Below are positions 14,801-24,192 of a DNA stretch of 64,000 nucleotides, in pieces. Numbering within the stretch: position 1 is the stretch's first letter; each line of letters begins with the position of its first letter. Below the pieces are notes generated by a model. That model made no database searches and was not told the origin of the DNA. It saw only the letters and a program-made list of their open reading frames with translations. The stretch is from the NCBI GenBank assembly GCA_947652115.1, contig OX393568.1, forward strand, positions 23,479,463 to 23,543,462, written 5' to 3'. Made by a program: the position numbers and the translations under genes. Source of the stretch: Blastomussa wellsi (lineage: Eukaryota; Cnidaria; Anthozoa; Scleractinia; Plerogyridae).

Positions 14801-17800
14801 GTAAAATTAATGATACCCCGGTAATTTCAGCTGTCTTGCAGTATGCTGCAGCTGTGTCTTGCAGTTTCATCTTGCATCTGATTGGTTGTAAAACAATAAA
14901 CATTCTAGAAATAATTAGCAAACTGTCCGTCAGTGTAATTAGCTGAAATAACCATTAACAATACTGAAATTGCTATGGAGCTTATACATAAGCAGAGAAT
15001 AACTATCAGGGGTTTCAAAATGTTTTATAGTAGGTGTAATCGACTGGAAGAGTAGGCGTCTGTTATAAGTGATTAGCGAGCTTTTTGTTCACAAGCTGAT
15101 TGCTAGAGTAGCCAACTGCATAATAGTCAAGTAGCCGGTGGAACTCCGGCACCTACCGCCTTGTTTTGAAACCCCTGAACTATGAACGATATTCCACTGT
15201 AAAGACATGTTGAAACAAGAAAACACGATCAGACACAGCCAGACAAGGGTAAGTAAGCTCACAAACAGAACAATAATTATAACAATTTAAGTATTTTCTA
15301 ACAGTATCAGAAAAAGCCATCTTGTTGTTTCGTGACTGATCCAAACCTGACCCAAGAGGGGTGTAACTGCATTGTAATATTTAATACCTTTCCCAGTTCT
15401 GGCAGATCGTCGACCATTCCATCCAATGACTCATCACTTTCATAGTCAACTTCCAATGCATCACAATTCTTTTTGTAGTTACCCTTATCAGACCAAACTT
15501 CTTCATAAATGGAGGACACTGGTTCATGAAAACCTTCCACTACTAGCGGTTGATCTAAAGCTGGCCGAGATACCCCTTGGTGTACACCTGATTTGATTAA
15601 ACACAACAGTAAACAAGATAATTTCATTTTTTTTTTTGTTTAAGCCTGTAAATTTAAAATTTAGAGTATTTTGGATTCATAAATATGCAACAATGTAAAT
15701 CCCCAATGCTCTTTTTTCCATAAAGTTATTAAGTAACAGTTTTCAGTCATCACTTTCAGAGCATTCAGCACAATTTTCCTGACCATTGGGTCTCTTTGGA
15801 AAAGGTCATAAAAGGTCCACCAATTTCTGATTCTTCAAGATATGTCAATAATAAGGGAATAAAATAACTTTTTGAGGGAATATTATTTATTTGCGCCCGA
15901 GTAGTGCCATTTGCAGCCTGAGCGCAAAGCGCAAGGGTCGCAAATGACACTACAAGGGTGCAAATAAACAATATTCCAGATACCATTACCATTACCATTA
16001 TTATCAATATATAAGGCCAAATGGTTTTCCTGCATCAAAAGGTTAAGCGTAACCTGATTGCTTGAAATTCATCGGATGATGGAGCGTGAACCAATCAGCT
16101 TCAGGGCCGTTAATGGTCACTTGTGGCCCGCAAAGCATGTGTTTTAACGAGGCCGGATTTCAATTTGGCCACGTATATTGATAATAATTAGTGTTAAGAA
16201 GCCTGAAGCTCCAAAACATACAGCTCTAAAACTGGAACATGAACTAATACCTGTTTCATTTAGTACACAGTCATAAATTTAATCACATTTACTAATTAAG
16301 CATGCTCTAAAGTTCAAAACCCAATGAATGATTGTTGTTTTCTTTACTGCCAATCATGGTCATGGTAATAGCCAATGAGCCGTGAATAACAGAAACAAAC
16401 AAAATGGATTGAAATCCGCCAATCACAACCCACTGGAGAAGTATGACATTTGTAATGCTGGTTGAAGTGTTTCCTGAGAGGCCCATTTAGTTGACTAATG
16501 GTAGCCAAAAAGTCACTGCTGATAAAGCACAGTTCAGTTTGGAGGTTGGGTGCCGAAAGCCTGGGGACTGATGCCATGAAATATGCTAATACAGTACAAC
16601 AAACAACAATATTTTTATTACTCGAGAATTGCGTCTTAATCTCCTGGCTCCGCAGGTAGCAACGCTAATCGAGGCAGGCCAGGATAATCAGGGAAAAAAG
16701 AAAAAGAAAATACGCACTAAAAAATTACACACTAAAACAATCTAATGCCACACCAAAGCAATGAACAGCTTTCTTCTAGTTAACACGTAGCTTCATTCAA
16801 ATAACTGCAAAACTTGGAATAACAAAAGTTAGTCAAAATAAGATTAACAAAATTACCTTGCTGGGAATCCCCAACCAACTCATATAATTGCTGGTTTTTA
16901 GTGTTTTCTGTAACTGGTGCAGCAGATATCGGCAGATTTGGAAGCCCTCTTTTCTCAGGAACCTTGCCACTGCTTGAACCAATTTGTCTAGTAGGTGGTG
17001 CTGGAGGAGGCTGTCTTTTCACTGTTGCCACTCTCGGCATTGTTGATGGTTTCTCACTGGTAGAATCAGTTCTTCTGTTACCTGGTGTTGAAAATGACTG
17101 AGTTCTTTTTTCAATTAAGCGAGTGGCAAAGTCCTCTTTAGAATCATGTGTGGCATTACAGCTCTTAGATAGCAAATCAGATACTAATAAGCCATCTTCT
17201 GACTTGACTCTACTTCGTGGTTTTGGTATTGGTTTTGAAGATGGTGCTCTCTCAGGTGCTTTTGGTGCTGGTCTTTTTGGTTCAATAGGTGGACTTGTCC
17301 TTTTGTCATCAACCTCCTTATCTGGTGTTATCTTGTTTATATCATCTTGAGCTTTAGGCAACTCTGGATTCCCTGGTGTAGAAATAACTTGAGCAAGGGC
17401 TTCTCTCTCTTCTGATGAATTGACAGTCGCGGTGTTGTTGACATTGCTACTAGATATTTCATGTTGTTCTTGTATGCCAGTCTGTGTGTTAGCATTTGAA
17501 AAACTCTCTAGGGCATTTTCAGAAGATTGTTTTGTTATTGTTCTTCTTGGTGGTTTCACAGGTGCCTTCTTTGGCGGAGGTTCAGGCTGTTGTTGTGGCT
17601 GTTCAGCAGATTTCTCAGGAAGAGAAGCCTGTTTCAAATCTTCTGCAAGAGTATCTGCAACATTGGATCTTTGATCCGAGGGCTCCGTTTCTTCCAAATC
17701 TGCCCTCGGTGGGATGGGGGGTGGTAATTTGAAAGATGATTTTGTTTTGGGAGGGAGTATGGGAACAGTAATGTCTTCATTGGTAATATCTTTACAGGGT

Positions 17801-18153
17801 ACCGAGCTCCCACTGCTATAGTGTTCGCTATCAAGATTTACGAGAGGGCCTTGCTGTTCATTTCCTGTTTCGGAACCATGGCTTGTCAATTCCATATTTG
17901 AGGTGTCGCCATCTTGCCCGTTCGCTAAATCTAAGCCAAGTTTTTCTCTAAGCCTCTCGACAAACATCAAAAGTCGTCTCCGATGATAGGGCAACACAAT
18001 TTGCATTTGATCGAGAGCATTTTGATTGATGGTGCAACACAGCTCCAGGGATGTAAAGCCATTTGACTGAAGTTTTTCTGCATACCTGTCAAGCCTGACC
18101 TCGGTCGTAAGCCATTCTTTCACCGCTTCGATACCTTCTTTTGCGGAAGCCAT
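169..18153 (-). CDS. ARAP: ARAP-family Arf-GAP/Rho-GAP protein, multi-exon, 3' partial
   Basis: Modular GTPase-activating protein coupling Arf and Rho signalling at phosphoinositide membranes. Exons (high to low): 16857-18153, 15388-15587, 14141-14209, 13807-13844, 13293-13368, 12813-12881, 12231-12297, 12087-12139, 11605-11658, 10906-10955, 10607-10655, 10382-10494, 9419-9503, 8364-8424, 8020-8073, 7464-7549, 6955-7043, 6358-6451, 4927-4986, 3958-3997, 3640-3680, 2438-2503, 1693-1749, 1454-1560, 1312-1381, then 592-682, 434-514, 169-303. Reading phase matches at every junction, giving about 1,117 codons. Domain order is SAM, proline-rich, PH, PH, ArfGAP, ankyrin-like, PH, RhoGAP, the ARAP signature. 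The expected RA and last PH domains lie beyond the left edge. Start ATG is at 18151-18153. Family call is firm; which vertebrate paralogue is not decided. The stretch between the PH at 1312 and the RhoGAP at 682 (a further PH in the family) was not resolved. Confidence 0.93.
1312..2503 (-). CDS. ARAP: ARAP third PH domain exons
   Basis: Exons 2438-2503 (ASQSVTVDIVYEREGFLYKK), 1693-1749 (NWRKRWFMLKDRHLKYARG), 1454-1560 (EKDDLVTIDLRTVTSLV...) and 1312-1381 (THSLKADTEEELEVWYLTLR) join in phase to give a full PH domain: strand 1 GFLYK, the RKRWFML strand 2, and the C-terminal helix with its Trp. The position between the ankyrin region and RhoGAP matches PH3 of the family. Confidence 0.88.
3640..4986 (-). 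CDS. ARAP: ARAP ankyrin-like region exons
   Basis: Exons 4927-4986 (ETVVTDDILTTMELILNKVD), 3958-3997 (VRYVTSEAESEKT) and 3640-3680 (PLELAEEAGQALQA) form one ankyrin-like helix pair following the Arf-GAP domain. The KTPLELAEEAGQ motif is the usual ankyrin TPLxxAxxxG pattern. A possible 21-base micro-exon, 2706-2726 (NSTDGSE, donor GTAAAG), would be phase-neutral before the next PH exon, but its acceptor is weak and it is not included in the gene model. Confidence 0.82.
4128..4250. repeat. Direct repeat pair in ARAP intron
   Basis: A 26-base AT-rich word (starting ATTAGTTTAACCTGATAACA) occurs at 4128-4153 and again at 4225-4250. It lies inside a low-complexity intron segment (about 4000-4390) that also holds degenerate repeats around GACCCACGAC and a short CCTAACCCTAAC run at about 4285. 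The run is far too short to be telomeric. Confidence 0.6.
5311..5385 (+). pseudogene. tRNA-like sequence, probably a tRNA-derived SINE head or tRNA pseudogene
   Basis: Reads like a tRNA: A-box region TAGCTCAGTTGGTTAGAGCG, anticodon-loop region around CCGGTAA (GGT, threonine reading), B-box-like GAGTTCGAATCC. The T stem and anticodon stem carry several mismatches, position 33 is C instead of T, and the acceptor stem pairs only with wobbles. I therefore call it a relic rather than a working tRNA gene. Confidence 0.55.
5507..6227. mobile_element. MITE-like element with AACATTTGAACGCAACAT inverted ends
   Basis: The 18-base word AACATTTGAACGCAACAT at 5507-5524 recurs inverted and exact at 6210-6227. 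Sub-terminal GCAACATGTTGC-type words and CCAAACG blocks are repeated inside both halves. There is no coding capacity and it lies in an ARAP intron. The superfamily is not decidable from the ends alone. Confidence 0.6.
6358..8424 (-). CDS. ARAP: ARAP Arf-GAP zinc-finger domain exons
   Basis: Five exons (8364-8424, 8020-8073, 7464-7549, 6955-7043, 6358-6451) encode an Arf-GAP domain. The zinc ligands follow CX2CX16CX2C: CADC in the first exon and CAKC in the second. The catalytic arginine finger sits four residues later (CIGIHRNLG, third exon), so the domain looks active. It continues as SLLMDEKIWNPALVE, MIKIGNNKANQLLEHKLPED and SARREFIYSKYWEKKYC, matching the family's helical half. The third exon ends at a non-canonical GC donor (GAG then GCAAGT, 7458-7463). 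No GT site nearby preserves the protein. Confidence 0.92.
8474..8894 (-). mobile_element. tRNA-derived SINE in ARAP intron
   Basis: On the minus strand it opens with a tRNA-like head (TTAGCTCAGTTGGTTGAGCA A box, GAGTTCGACCCC B box, TTT in the anticodon position). An unrelated body of about 260 bases follows, with a 3' part reading AAAGTGCTTTAAGAC...TATATAAATG and a tail of ATT/AGT triplets at 8474-8500. This is the classic SINE layout. No clear target duplication was found. Confidence 0.7.
9419..11658 (-). CDS. ARAP: ARAP second PH domain exons
   Basis: Exon 11605-11658 is a short linker (GNNKMWKSGG...). PH domain 2 follows over 10906-10955 (GWLKKQGHNVVADWRK), 10607-10655 (YVAIKDDKICYYDTYE), 10382-10494 (DFIYATPINCINAALA, then HKNRFMVITFNKSY) and 9419-9503 (SFQGDSEFDAASWIIAIETA). 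The last acceptor was chosen at TTAG (9504-9505), not the nearer CAG. Only TTAG keeps phase and yields the PH-typical S-x-F-x-G-D-S-E-x-x-x-x-x-W pattern. The intron between 9503 and 10382 contains a SINE (9603-9897) and a hairpin element (9977-10161). Confidence 0.88.
9588..9912 (-). mobile_element. tRNA-derived SINE with 15-bp target-site duplication
   Basis: A 15-base direct repeat, AACCCTTAGGGGTAA, flanks the insert exactly (9588-9602 and 9898-9912). The insert, 9603-9897, read on the minus strand begins with a tRNA-like head (TGGCCTAATGGTTAGTGCGC A box, CCGGGTTCGAGCC B box, CTG in the anticodon position). The body follows. The exact duplication points to retrotransposition by target-primed reverse transcription. 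Confidence 0.82.
9977..10161. repeat. Hairpin element with about 75-bp inverted arms
   Basis: ATAGAC(A/C)CTATGCATAAATGGCTGCC opens the left arm (from 9977) and recurs inverted ending at 10161. Both arms run through CTTTTGTAT and TTTAAATTA to ACCTCGTT with a few mismatches and a short spacer. Non-coding fold-back MITE in an ARAP intron. Confidence 0.7.
12087..15587 (-). CDS. ARAP: ARAP acidic linker and first PH domain exons
   Basis: Exon 15388-15587 encodes an acidic linker with a SIYEEVW motif, a plausible tyrosine-phosphorylation site, and an EVDYESDESLD stretch. Exon 14141-14209 encodes a further acidic linker. PH domain 1 is split over five exons: 13807-13844 (SEGILWKQG, strand 1), 13293-13368 (NNKGWRKRWFVFDGKDLRYF, strands 1-3), 12813-12881 (HIIPVSQIKDIEIVKD), 12231-12297 (AFKVITPNRTFILASE) and 12087-12139 (EMNLWSQTLMEAIISFK, C-terminal helix with the invariant Trp). 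Phases chain without a break. The KxxxRW basic motif suggests phosphoinositide binding, as known for ARAP PH1. Confidence 0.9.
13052..13115. repeat. 64-bp inverted repeat (hairpin)
   Basis: Arms GAGTTAGAGTTAAGGACT and AGTCCTTAACTCTAACTC are exact complements, and the inner CCAAAATC/GATTTTGG continues the stem with one mismatch. It would form a stem of about 27 bp with a 10-base loop. Intronic, function unknown. Confidence 0.7.
14448..15010. mobile_element. Fold-back MITE-like element with nested inverted repeats
   Basis: About 70 bases near 14448-14515 (AACCAATCAGATG, AAGATGAAAC) recur inverted near 14850-14920 (CATCTGATTGGTT). A second inverted pair lies around them (CTTATGCATAA / TTATACATAAGCAGAGAATA, and AGTATTGTTAATGG / CCATTAACAATACTG). 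No coding potential; it sits in an ARAP intron. Confidence 0.55.
15877..16190. repeat. Nested inverted repeats in ARAP intron
   Basis: Inner hairpin 15877-15977: GGAATATT(A)TTTATTTGC...AGTAGTGCCATTTGC pairs with GCAAATGACACTAC...GCAAATAAACAATATTCC. An outer pair follows: ATTATCAATATATAAGGCC near 16000 and GGCCACGTATATTGATAAT near 16165. Probably decayed fold-back elements. Confidence 0.5.
16857..18153 (-). CDS. ARAP: ARAP exon 1: SAM domain and proline-rich linker
   Basis: Large first coding exon, 432 codons plus one base, donor GTAATT at 16851-16856. Residues about 10-75 form a SAM domain (EWLTTEVRLDRYAEKLQSNG, then a typical five-helix pattern). In vertebrate ARAPs this region binds the SAM domain of SHIP2. 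The rest is low-complexity and rich in Pro, Ser and Lys, with repeated PPxxPPR-like SH3-ligand motifs (for example PPPIPPR near residue 145 and PPPAPPTRQ near residue 380) and KPRSR-type basic patches. This is consistent with an unstructured scaffold region. Several overlapping frames are open here but are shadows of this exon. Confidence 0.9.
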
Positions 18154-18699
18154 TAGAAACTAAATACCTGCATATATGTTAAAATCCATGCTTCCGTATA
18201 TCAAGGGGTTTTACAGGCTTGCTGGGGCTTGAAGCTTGAGCCTATCACGATCGCATCTTTGAAACCCCCTGTATTTCCAAATGAGTCATGTTTTCGATAA
18301 CACTTCAGCTTCCGGGACCTCTGAAATGCGCACAATCGCGATGGGGAGCTGTGCTGACTGCTGACCCCAGCTGACCAAGCATTTAACTTCCCTTTTCTCG
18401 GGGGTGGGGTGGGGCGAGGTGGGTTGGTGGGGGTGGGGGTCCGAGGAAGGACATACAATAGCTATTTACTGTTCAGAGATGTTCGTACCGGACGGCACTG
18501 TAACGTGCAGAAAAAAACAATTGAAACTGCAAGGCTAAAACTACGACAAACACACTAGCGCATAAGCATAACGACATAAGCATAAGAACTATGGACACTG
18601 TCCGTTCTTGTTGTGCATGTGAATGCGTGTCCCCGAGTGCCAATTCAATTTTCTTTGAATTTGAAAAATAAAAAATGAAAATTTTAGTTCATTTTCATT

Positions 18700-19138
18700 T
18701 TTCATTGTTGTTGAAAATTAGAACGACTTTAGCAACCCATCTTTCAAAATTCATTTTTCATTTTTTCATAAAAATGAAAATTTTACCGATTCATTTTTAA
18801 TTTTTTTTTTAGATAAAAGTTCTTGACAGACTTAGACAGGCTTTTGTGGTTGTGGCGCGTTTAGTTTAACTTCAACTCTTCGCTCTATCGAACATAACGA
18901 GCCGATCAAGTGACTATCTAAAAAAAAGCATTGAAAATTGAATTCGTGAAAATTTTCCATTTTTAATTTTTTCTTGAAAGTTGAAAAATGAATTCGTTAA
19001 ATTTTCATTTTCATTTTTTCTGAAAATATGGAAAAAGAAATCAAAAACTTTTAATTTTCATTTTTTATGGAAAAAAGAAACATGAAATTTGGGTTGCTAA
19101 AGTCGTTTTTCATTTTCAACAACATTGAAAAATGACAA
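18700..19138. mobile_element. AT-rich fold-back element
   Basis: The left end near 18700-18745 (TTGTTGTTGAAAATTAGAAC, then GACTTTAGCAACCCA) recurs inverted near 19090-19138 (TGGGTTGCTAAAGTCGTTTT, then CAACAACATTGAAAAATGACAA). The interior is AAAATGAAAATTTT-type simple sequence. Non-coding. Confidence 0.6.
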
Positions 19139-19194
19139 CAATGCGTGTAGGGAAAAGACCCTGGGAACGAGGTTGCGTGTACCTCAGTGCCAAC

Positions 19195-19460
19195 CGTTTT
19201 CCTACGACTTGGGAAAACGGAATTCGAACTCCCAGTTTTGTTTTTCGTTTTCCTACCCCATCGGAAAAGGGAATTCGAAATTCATTTTTGTTTTCCGTTT
19301 TCCTTCTACATTGAAAATGGAATTTGAACTTTTAGTTTCGTTTTTCATTTTCCCACGACTTTGGACAGCAGAATTCTAATTGTCATTTCCGTTTGTCGTC
19401 TTTTGTTTTCGAAAGGCATTGAAAAACGGAATTTGATCTTCAATTTTCGTTTTTCGTTTC
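19195..19460. repeat. Degenerate tandem repeat, about 51-bp period
   Basis: About five diverged units share the frame CGTTTTCCTAC...GAAAACGGAATTCGAA...TTTTGTTTTT, each with a GGAATTYGAA core and a GTTTTCNTTTTC joint. Units differ strongly, so the array is old. Confidence 0.55.
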
Positions 19461-19589
19461 CTTGTTTTTGTCACTTCCTTCTTTTACCTGAACCGGAAAA
19501 ATAGATTTGTCACTAGTACCCGCCATGTTTTCCGTGTAACATTTGAAAGCCCGGATACAAAACTTCAGTGTTTTGTGTATCACTACCGG

Positions 19590-21910
19590 GGATACGGTCC
19601 GTGCACGATTCCGCCAAACCATTTTTCTATTTTTTCGTAATAACGGAAAAAAAACATTTTTTATTAAACTAAAAAGTATTTTCTCATTTTAAATTAAAGA
19701 GGACAAATATTAAATAAGAATGAGGCTGGTAAAAATGCGACATTTTTTCATTTTTCTATGTTTGGAGTTTTCCCCGGAAAATAAAAAATACTGTAAACTT
19801 TTTAAGAACGATTTTTTTGTATTTTTAAGCTTTCCGGTATTTTCAGCCAAGTGATAAAAATTGAAAATGGAAAATTCATAGTGCATTTTTCCATTTTTCT
19901 ATTTTTTCATTTTTAATTCAAAAATGGAAAAAATCGAAAAGTAAATATATTCAAATAAATTTGTTATAATTCCAGTATTCAAGTCAAATCAGAAAATGGA
20001 AAAATGGAAGTTGTGTCTATAGTTTATTTCATTTGTCAAATTTTTAAGCCCAAATGAAGGCAATGGGAACAGAAATTTCCGAACCTTTTCATCTGAATAC
20101 GGAAATAATAGCAACCGAGCTACACCATACCATGATCACCTGACTGTTTGTTTGAGTAGGGACTCACCAGCGACGGTGTCCTGTTTGACGTTTAAAATTG
20201 CATGATGCGTTTAGAATCCTTTGTTACCGTGGGTTTTGTGAAAGAATTGGTGGATAAAAGATACTCGCACAGGCAAATTAGTGAACATCTAAGAGCACTG
20301 TTTCCCCTCGCAGTGTGAAGAGGCATTGCTCCCGCCGTAACATACACTACAGAAACAAGAACCTCCCAGATGACGTTGTGGACAATATCGTGTTGACTGC
20401 AATAAAAGACGTGTGTACTTTGTAACAATAACGAGAGGATATTGTTGAGAGAGAAACGAAGCAAGAAGAGAGCTTCGAGATTCAACACGTGTTCAAGATG
20501 GAGGATAAAACAAGAACAACTTTATTCCCCAGAGCGAGGTCGTGACGTAGAACGTCACGCGTAACGTAATACATATTGTAACATACTTCAACTTTGTATA
20601 TCGTCTATTTGATAAAACCAGAATAACTGTTCATGTTTTGCTTTCAATCGAAGGGTGCGTTATCATTAATATCTCTATCTGGTAACGCAATTGTAGTCGG
20701 TGCTGTTTTCGTGCTTTGCTTTGTTACTGTATGGAAACATCATTTCTTATTCTAACGTTTTAGCAACATCGTTTCGGCAAAAAGAACTGAGGACTGTCCA
20801 AAAAGATCTAAGGGAAACGTCCGAAAACAGCTGTCCTGCATAACTTAGATTACTCAGTTGAAAACAAAACATGAACAGCAATTCTGGTTTCATCAAATAG
20901 ACGATATATAAAGTTGAACTACACACGTCTTTTTCTGCAGTCAACACGATATCGTACGCGTCCACAACGTCATCTGGCAGGGACGGTGGAGCCGGGGGGC
21001 TGGGGGGCTTCAGCCTCCCCACTTTTTACGACGATGACAATTTTTATTGTTTTAGTATAAGATTCGTATGAAGAAATAATGAAAAAAGGAAAGTGTAAAC
21101 ACTAAAGAAAAAGGAAAACGTAAACGGAGAAAGTCCGATTCAGAGAGAGATACTAGAGAGAGACTGGTTTATTAATAAATCACATCGCAGTAAAATACTG
21201 ACACAGATTATCCCCCGAGATGAGGTTATTGGCAAACAAAATACTTCCGTTAACGTTAATTCAATTCATGCTCAGTATAGTAGTTATTTGAGAAAAGACG
21301 TAAAATACATAGGGCACTAACCAGATGAAACCAGTGCTTGTATCCTACTTGCTTCGTTTAGTGACGAGAATTTACAAAGCTACAACCTTGTTCGAAACCT
21401 GTCGGAAACTTTTCGTGGTTACGTACTTCGTTACGCGCATCTTTTCCACACACGGGGAGCCTGTGTAAAAACCCAGGTTAGTGTACTAAAGCCGGGATAT
21501 ATCGTGGAAGGCTGAAAAATATGTATCAAGCTTACAAAACATCCAAAATATTGCTGTAGCACAAAAAGTACCTGTCATTTTACTCTTATCCAGGTTGTCT
21601 TCTTTTAAGGAGTATCTCATAGAGAATGTCGAAAATATATCTTTGCGAGCCTCTAGATTTCAAAAATTTCTCGGGGAGGACACCAGGACACCAATCGCTC
21701 TTTAAAAGTTTACAGTATTTTCTATTTTTCGGAGACAATTTCAAGTATGGAAAAATGAAAAAATGTCGCATTTTTAACAGCCTCGTTCCTATTTAATATT
21801 TGTTCTCTTTAACTTAAAATGAGAAAATGCTGTTTAGTTGAATAAAAATTGTTTATTCAATTTTTAACAAATAAAAGAAAAATGGTTTGGCGAAATCGTG
21901 CATGGACCCT
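19590..21910. mobile_element. 2.3-kb fold-back element with about 220-bp terminal inverted repeats
   Basis: About 220 bases from 19590 (GTGCACGATTCCGCCAAACC, CATTTTCTCATTTTAA, AATGCGACATTTTTTCATTT, AATACTGTAAACTTTT) recur in inverse order and orientation from 21910 back to 21700. Arms are near 85-90% alike by eye. The interior has a second inverted pair: 20365-20425 plus 20590-20660 against 20850-20985. Its left half is split by about 165 extra bases. No transposase frame is recognisable; probably a non-autonomous DNA element. Confidence 0.65.
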
Positions 21911-21916
21911 AGTGCT

Positions 21917-22073
21917 ATGGGCCAATATTTCGACTAGTACAACTAGTTCTTCAGGCCCAGCGGCTGCTATGAAAGAAATAACGGTTTCTGAGAATTTGTT
22001 TCGGTTTTTTTCTTTCATAGCAGCACTGGCCCTGAAGAAGACTAGTACGTAGTACTGGTCGACATATTGGCCC
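21917..22073. repeat. Inverted repeat with hammerhead-like ends
   Basis: Arms 21917-21980 and 22008-22073 are inverted copies (GGGCCAATATTTCGACTAGT against ACTGGTCGACATATTGGCCC; GGCTGCTATGAAAGAAA against TTTCTTTCATAGCAGC). On the minus strand 21919-21958 reads GGGCC-TGAAGA, a perfect ACTAGT/ACTAGT hairpin, CGAAATATTG, GGCCC, which resembles a hammerhead ribozyme core. Confidence 0.6.
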
Positions 22074-22200
22074 ATTAATGGAACAAACTTAGCAACATCT
22101 AAGAAAACAAAGTGACACGAAACAAAAACAGAAACAAGCGTCAGTGCAAAGAAAGAGACGGGAAAAATAGGGCCTAGTGACGTCATTGTGGTCATCTAAA

Positions 22201-22350
22201 CCTGAAGAAGGGGTAACGAAGGGCTAACGCTCGAAACGTCATCAATTGAATCTCTTTACGGTGGCCAATTGACATTATCAACCCAGTTGATAAAACCAAA
22301 TTATATTGTTAAACCTGAAGAAGGCTGGTCTGGCCAGCCGAAATATTGTT
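22201..22350 (+). repeat. CTGAAGA...GAAA repeat ends (Penelope/retrozyme-like)
   Basis: Two direct copies of a CTGAAGA-hairpin-GAAA motif: 22202-22236 (followed by CGTC) and 22315-22343 (stem GGCTGG/CCAGCC, followed by TATTG). Between them lies the GGTGGCCAATTGACATTATC block, which also forms the arms of the palindrome at 60819-61026. Hammerhead motifs of this kind are known from Penelope-like elements and retrozymes. No reverse transcriptase is seen here. Confidence 0.5.
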
Positions 22351-22765
22351 CAAAATATATCACGTTGTTTCAGCCTTGCAGTAGTCTTTGACTTATCATC
22401 GTTTATTGTGGTCGCGCTTGGACAGTTTTATGACGTTCGTTTCAATTCAGTGTCGTACAGTCCTAGAAGTTCTATGACGGCGTGATCAATTCACTAAACT
22501 GAGGACTACACACAAAGCACGTTTCACGATTTGACGGGCTGAATCACTAGCCACAGACCTCCTGTCAGTTGTCACATAGTTTTTAGATGTCAGGCTTTTG
22601 TTGTGCGTTGTTTTGTTTTGTTTCTTCTCGTTTCCTTGTTTAATTTTATTAAACTTCAGTGCACCTGCGTCAGGGAAGATGTGCTCTCTAGCCCCTGCAG
22701 TCTAAAATAACGCTCCCTTCGACTACAATGCAAATTCTATACGTACAAATCGAACACCACCAAAT

Positions 22766-23339
22766 GAGGGTCTCAATGAATGGGGCTTAACGTACTGTTA
22801 GCCGTAAAAGGGGCCAAAATGTAACCGTTAGTTGCAGAAAAGCTTCAAATTTAAGCGTTAGCGGTTTAAGTGTATAAACGCAAAGGGCTCAATTGTCTTG
22901 TAAAGAACTCCATCGCCATTTGCATTTTTTAATATTTTAATTATTTTTGGAAACAATTTTTTAAGCATTTTTTGGAAAAAATTGAAAAGTTGTCTACGTC
23001 CCCCAGTACAGGACTGATATGAATTTGTGGACCAGATAAATTTCTATTTTTTGTCAACCGAGAATTTTCCCTTTACTTTTAATGATTTTGCCATGCTCTC
23101 CAACAATGGAAATTAACTATTAATTATATTCCCAGTTAATAATTATATTATAATGTAAAACAATGATAATTAATTATTAAAATTTCAGTTCACGGTAAGG
23201 GGAAAAAATTAACCGTCAACCGTAAAAGGGCCAAATTATAACCGTCAGTCGTAAAAATGCTTGAAATTAAACCTTTAGTCGTAAAAATGCTTGAAATTAA
23301 ACCGTTAGCCGTAAAAGCCACTACCCCATTGAGACCCTC
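22766..23339. mobile_element. MITE with 5-bp CAAAT target duplication
   Basis: Ends GAGGGTCTCAATG (22766) and CATTGAGACCCTC (to 23339) are perfect inverted repeats, flanked by CAAAT at 22761-22765 and 23340-23344. The interior carries repeated ACCGTTAGCCGTAAA-type words in both orientations, including a 32-bp direct repeat near 23240-23310. Non-coding and non-autonomous; superfamily undetermined. Confidence 0.75.
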
Positions 23340-24192
23340 CAAATGAATGAACAAAAATCAGTGGTCGTGATTCGATCACAGTATTTCGCTATAATCGCAT
23401 CAGTTTGTCATTTTTGTATTCACAGAACCTGGCGCGATTGATTTGTCGAGGAGGATGAATTGTCAACTGCCGGTCTAGAGTACGAGTAAAAATTGCGTTG
23501 GTTTCAACGCGATACCGATCGCTAATTTGCGCTGCATCGATCAATCAATGGATAATTTTATTTATGCGCAATGCCCAGGCACTAATTCGATGATTTTCGA
23601 GATAAATCGCGATCGTCAGTGGTTTGTTTCTATTATTCAGGGGGGCCCAACGGCCTAATCTTTCCAAAATACGTCAGGAGAGTCAGGAGCTCATATACTA
23701 TTGCCTCTCAACCAATCAACACTCAGGAAATACAATATACCATAGCTAGTTTTTAATAAATATGAATATAAAATAACGCGGAAATTGAACTGCATGCGAA
23801 ACCGGGATGCAAAATGACCGGTTGTTGGAAGTTGTGTTTCCGTAATCTAGAAATCGCTGGAAATAAAAGTGAAATTTTCGCCATCGTCCATGTGCTTACT
23901 AGGACAATTAAAACAGTTTGTATGACTCTTTCATGGTACACTGAAAATAGCAAATTCCGGGGCAAACTCTGACACTGAATTGGCCCTTTTTAGCTTTCAT
24001 ATCAAAGCGGAAGCACGTTTTTAGCGCATTTCCTTTCCAGCTACAACTATACAGCCTGATCCCTCTGCAGATGTTACGAAGTTCTCTACAACAGTTGCTT
24101 CTTGCCCCAAGGGTTAATTTTAAGGAGAAAGGTAGGTCCAGGTTGGATGGGGGGGGGGGGTATGGGAACAATAATTATTTATAAAAAAAAGC

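Noticed and set aside
16901..17732. Several plus-strand frames of 66-84 codons
   Set aside because: Antisense shadows of the large ARAP SAM/proline-rich exon.
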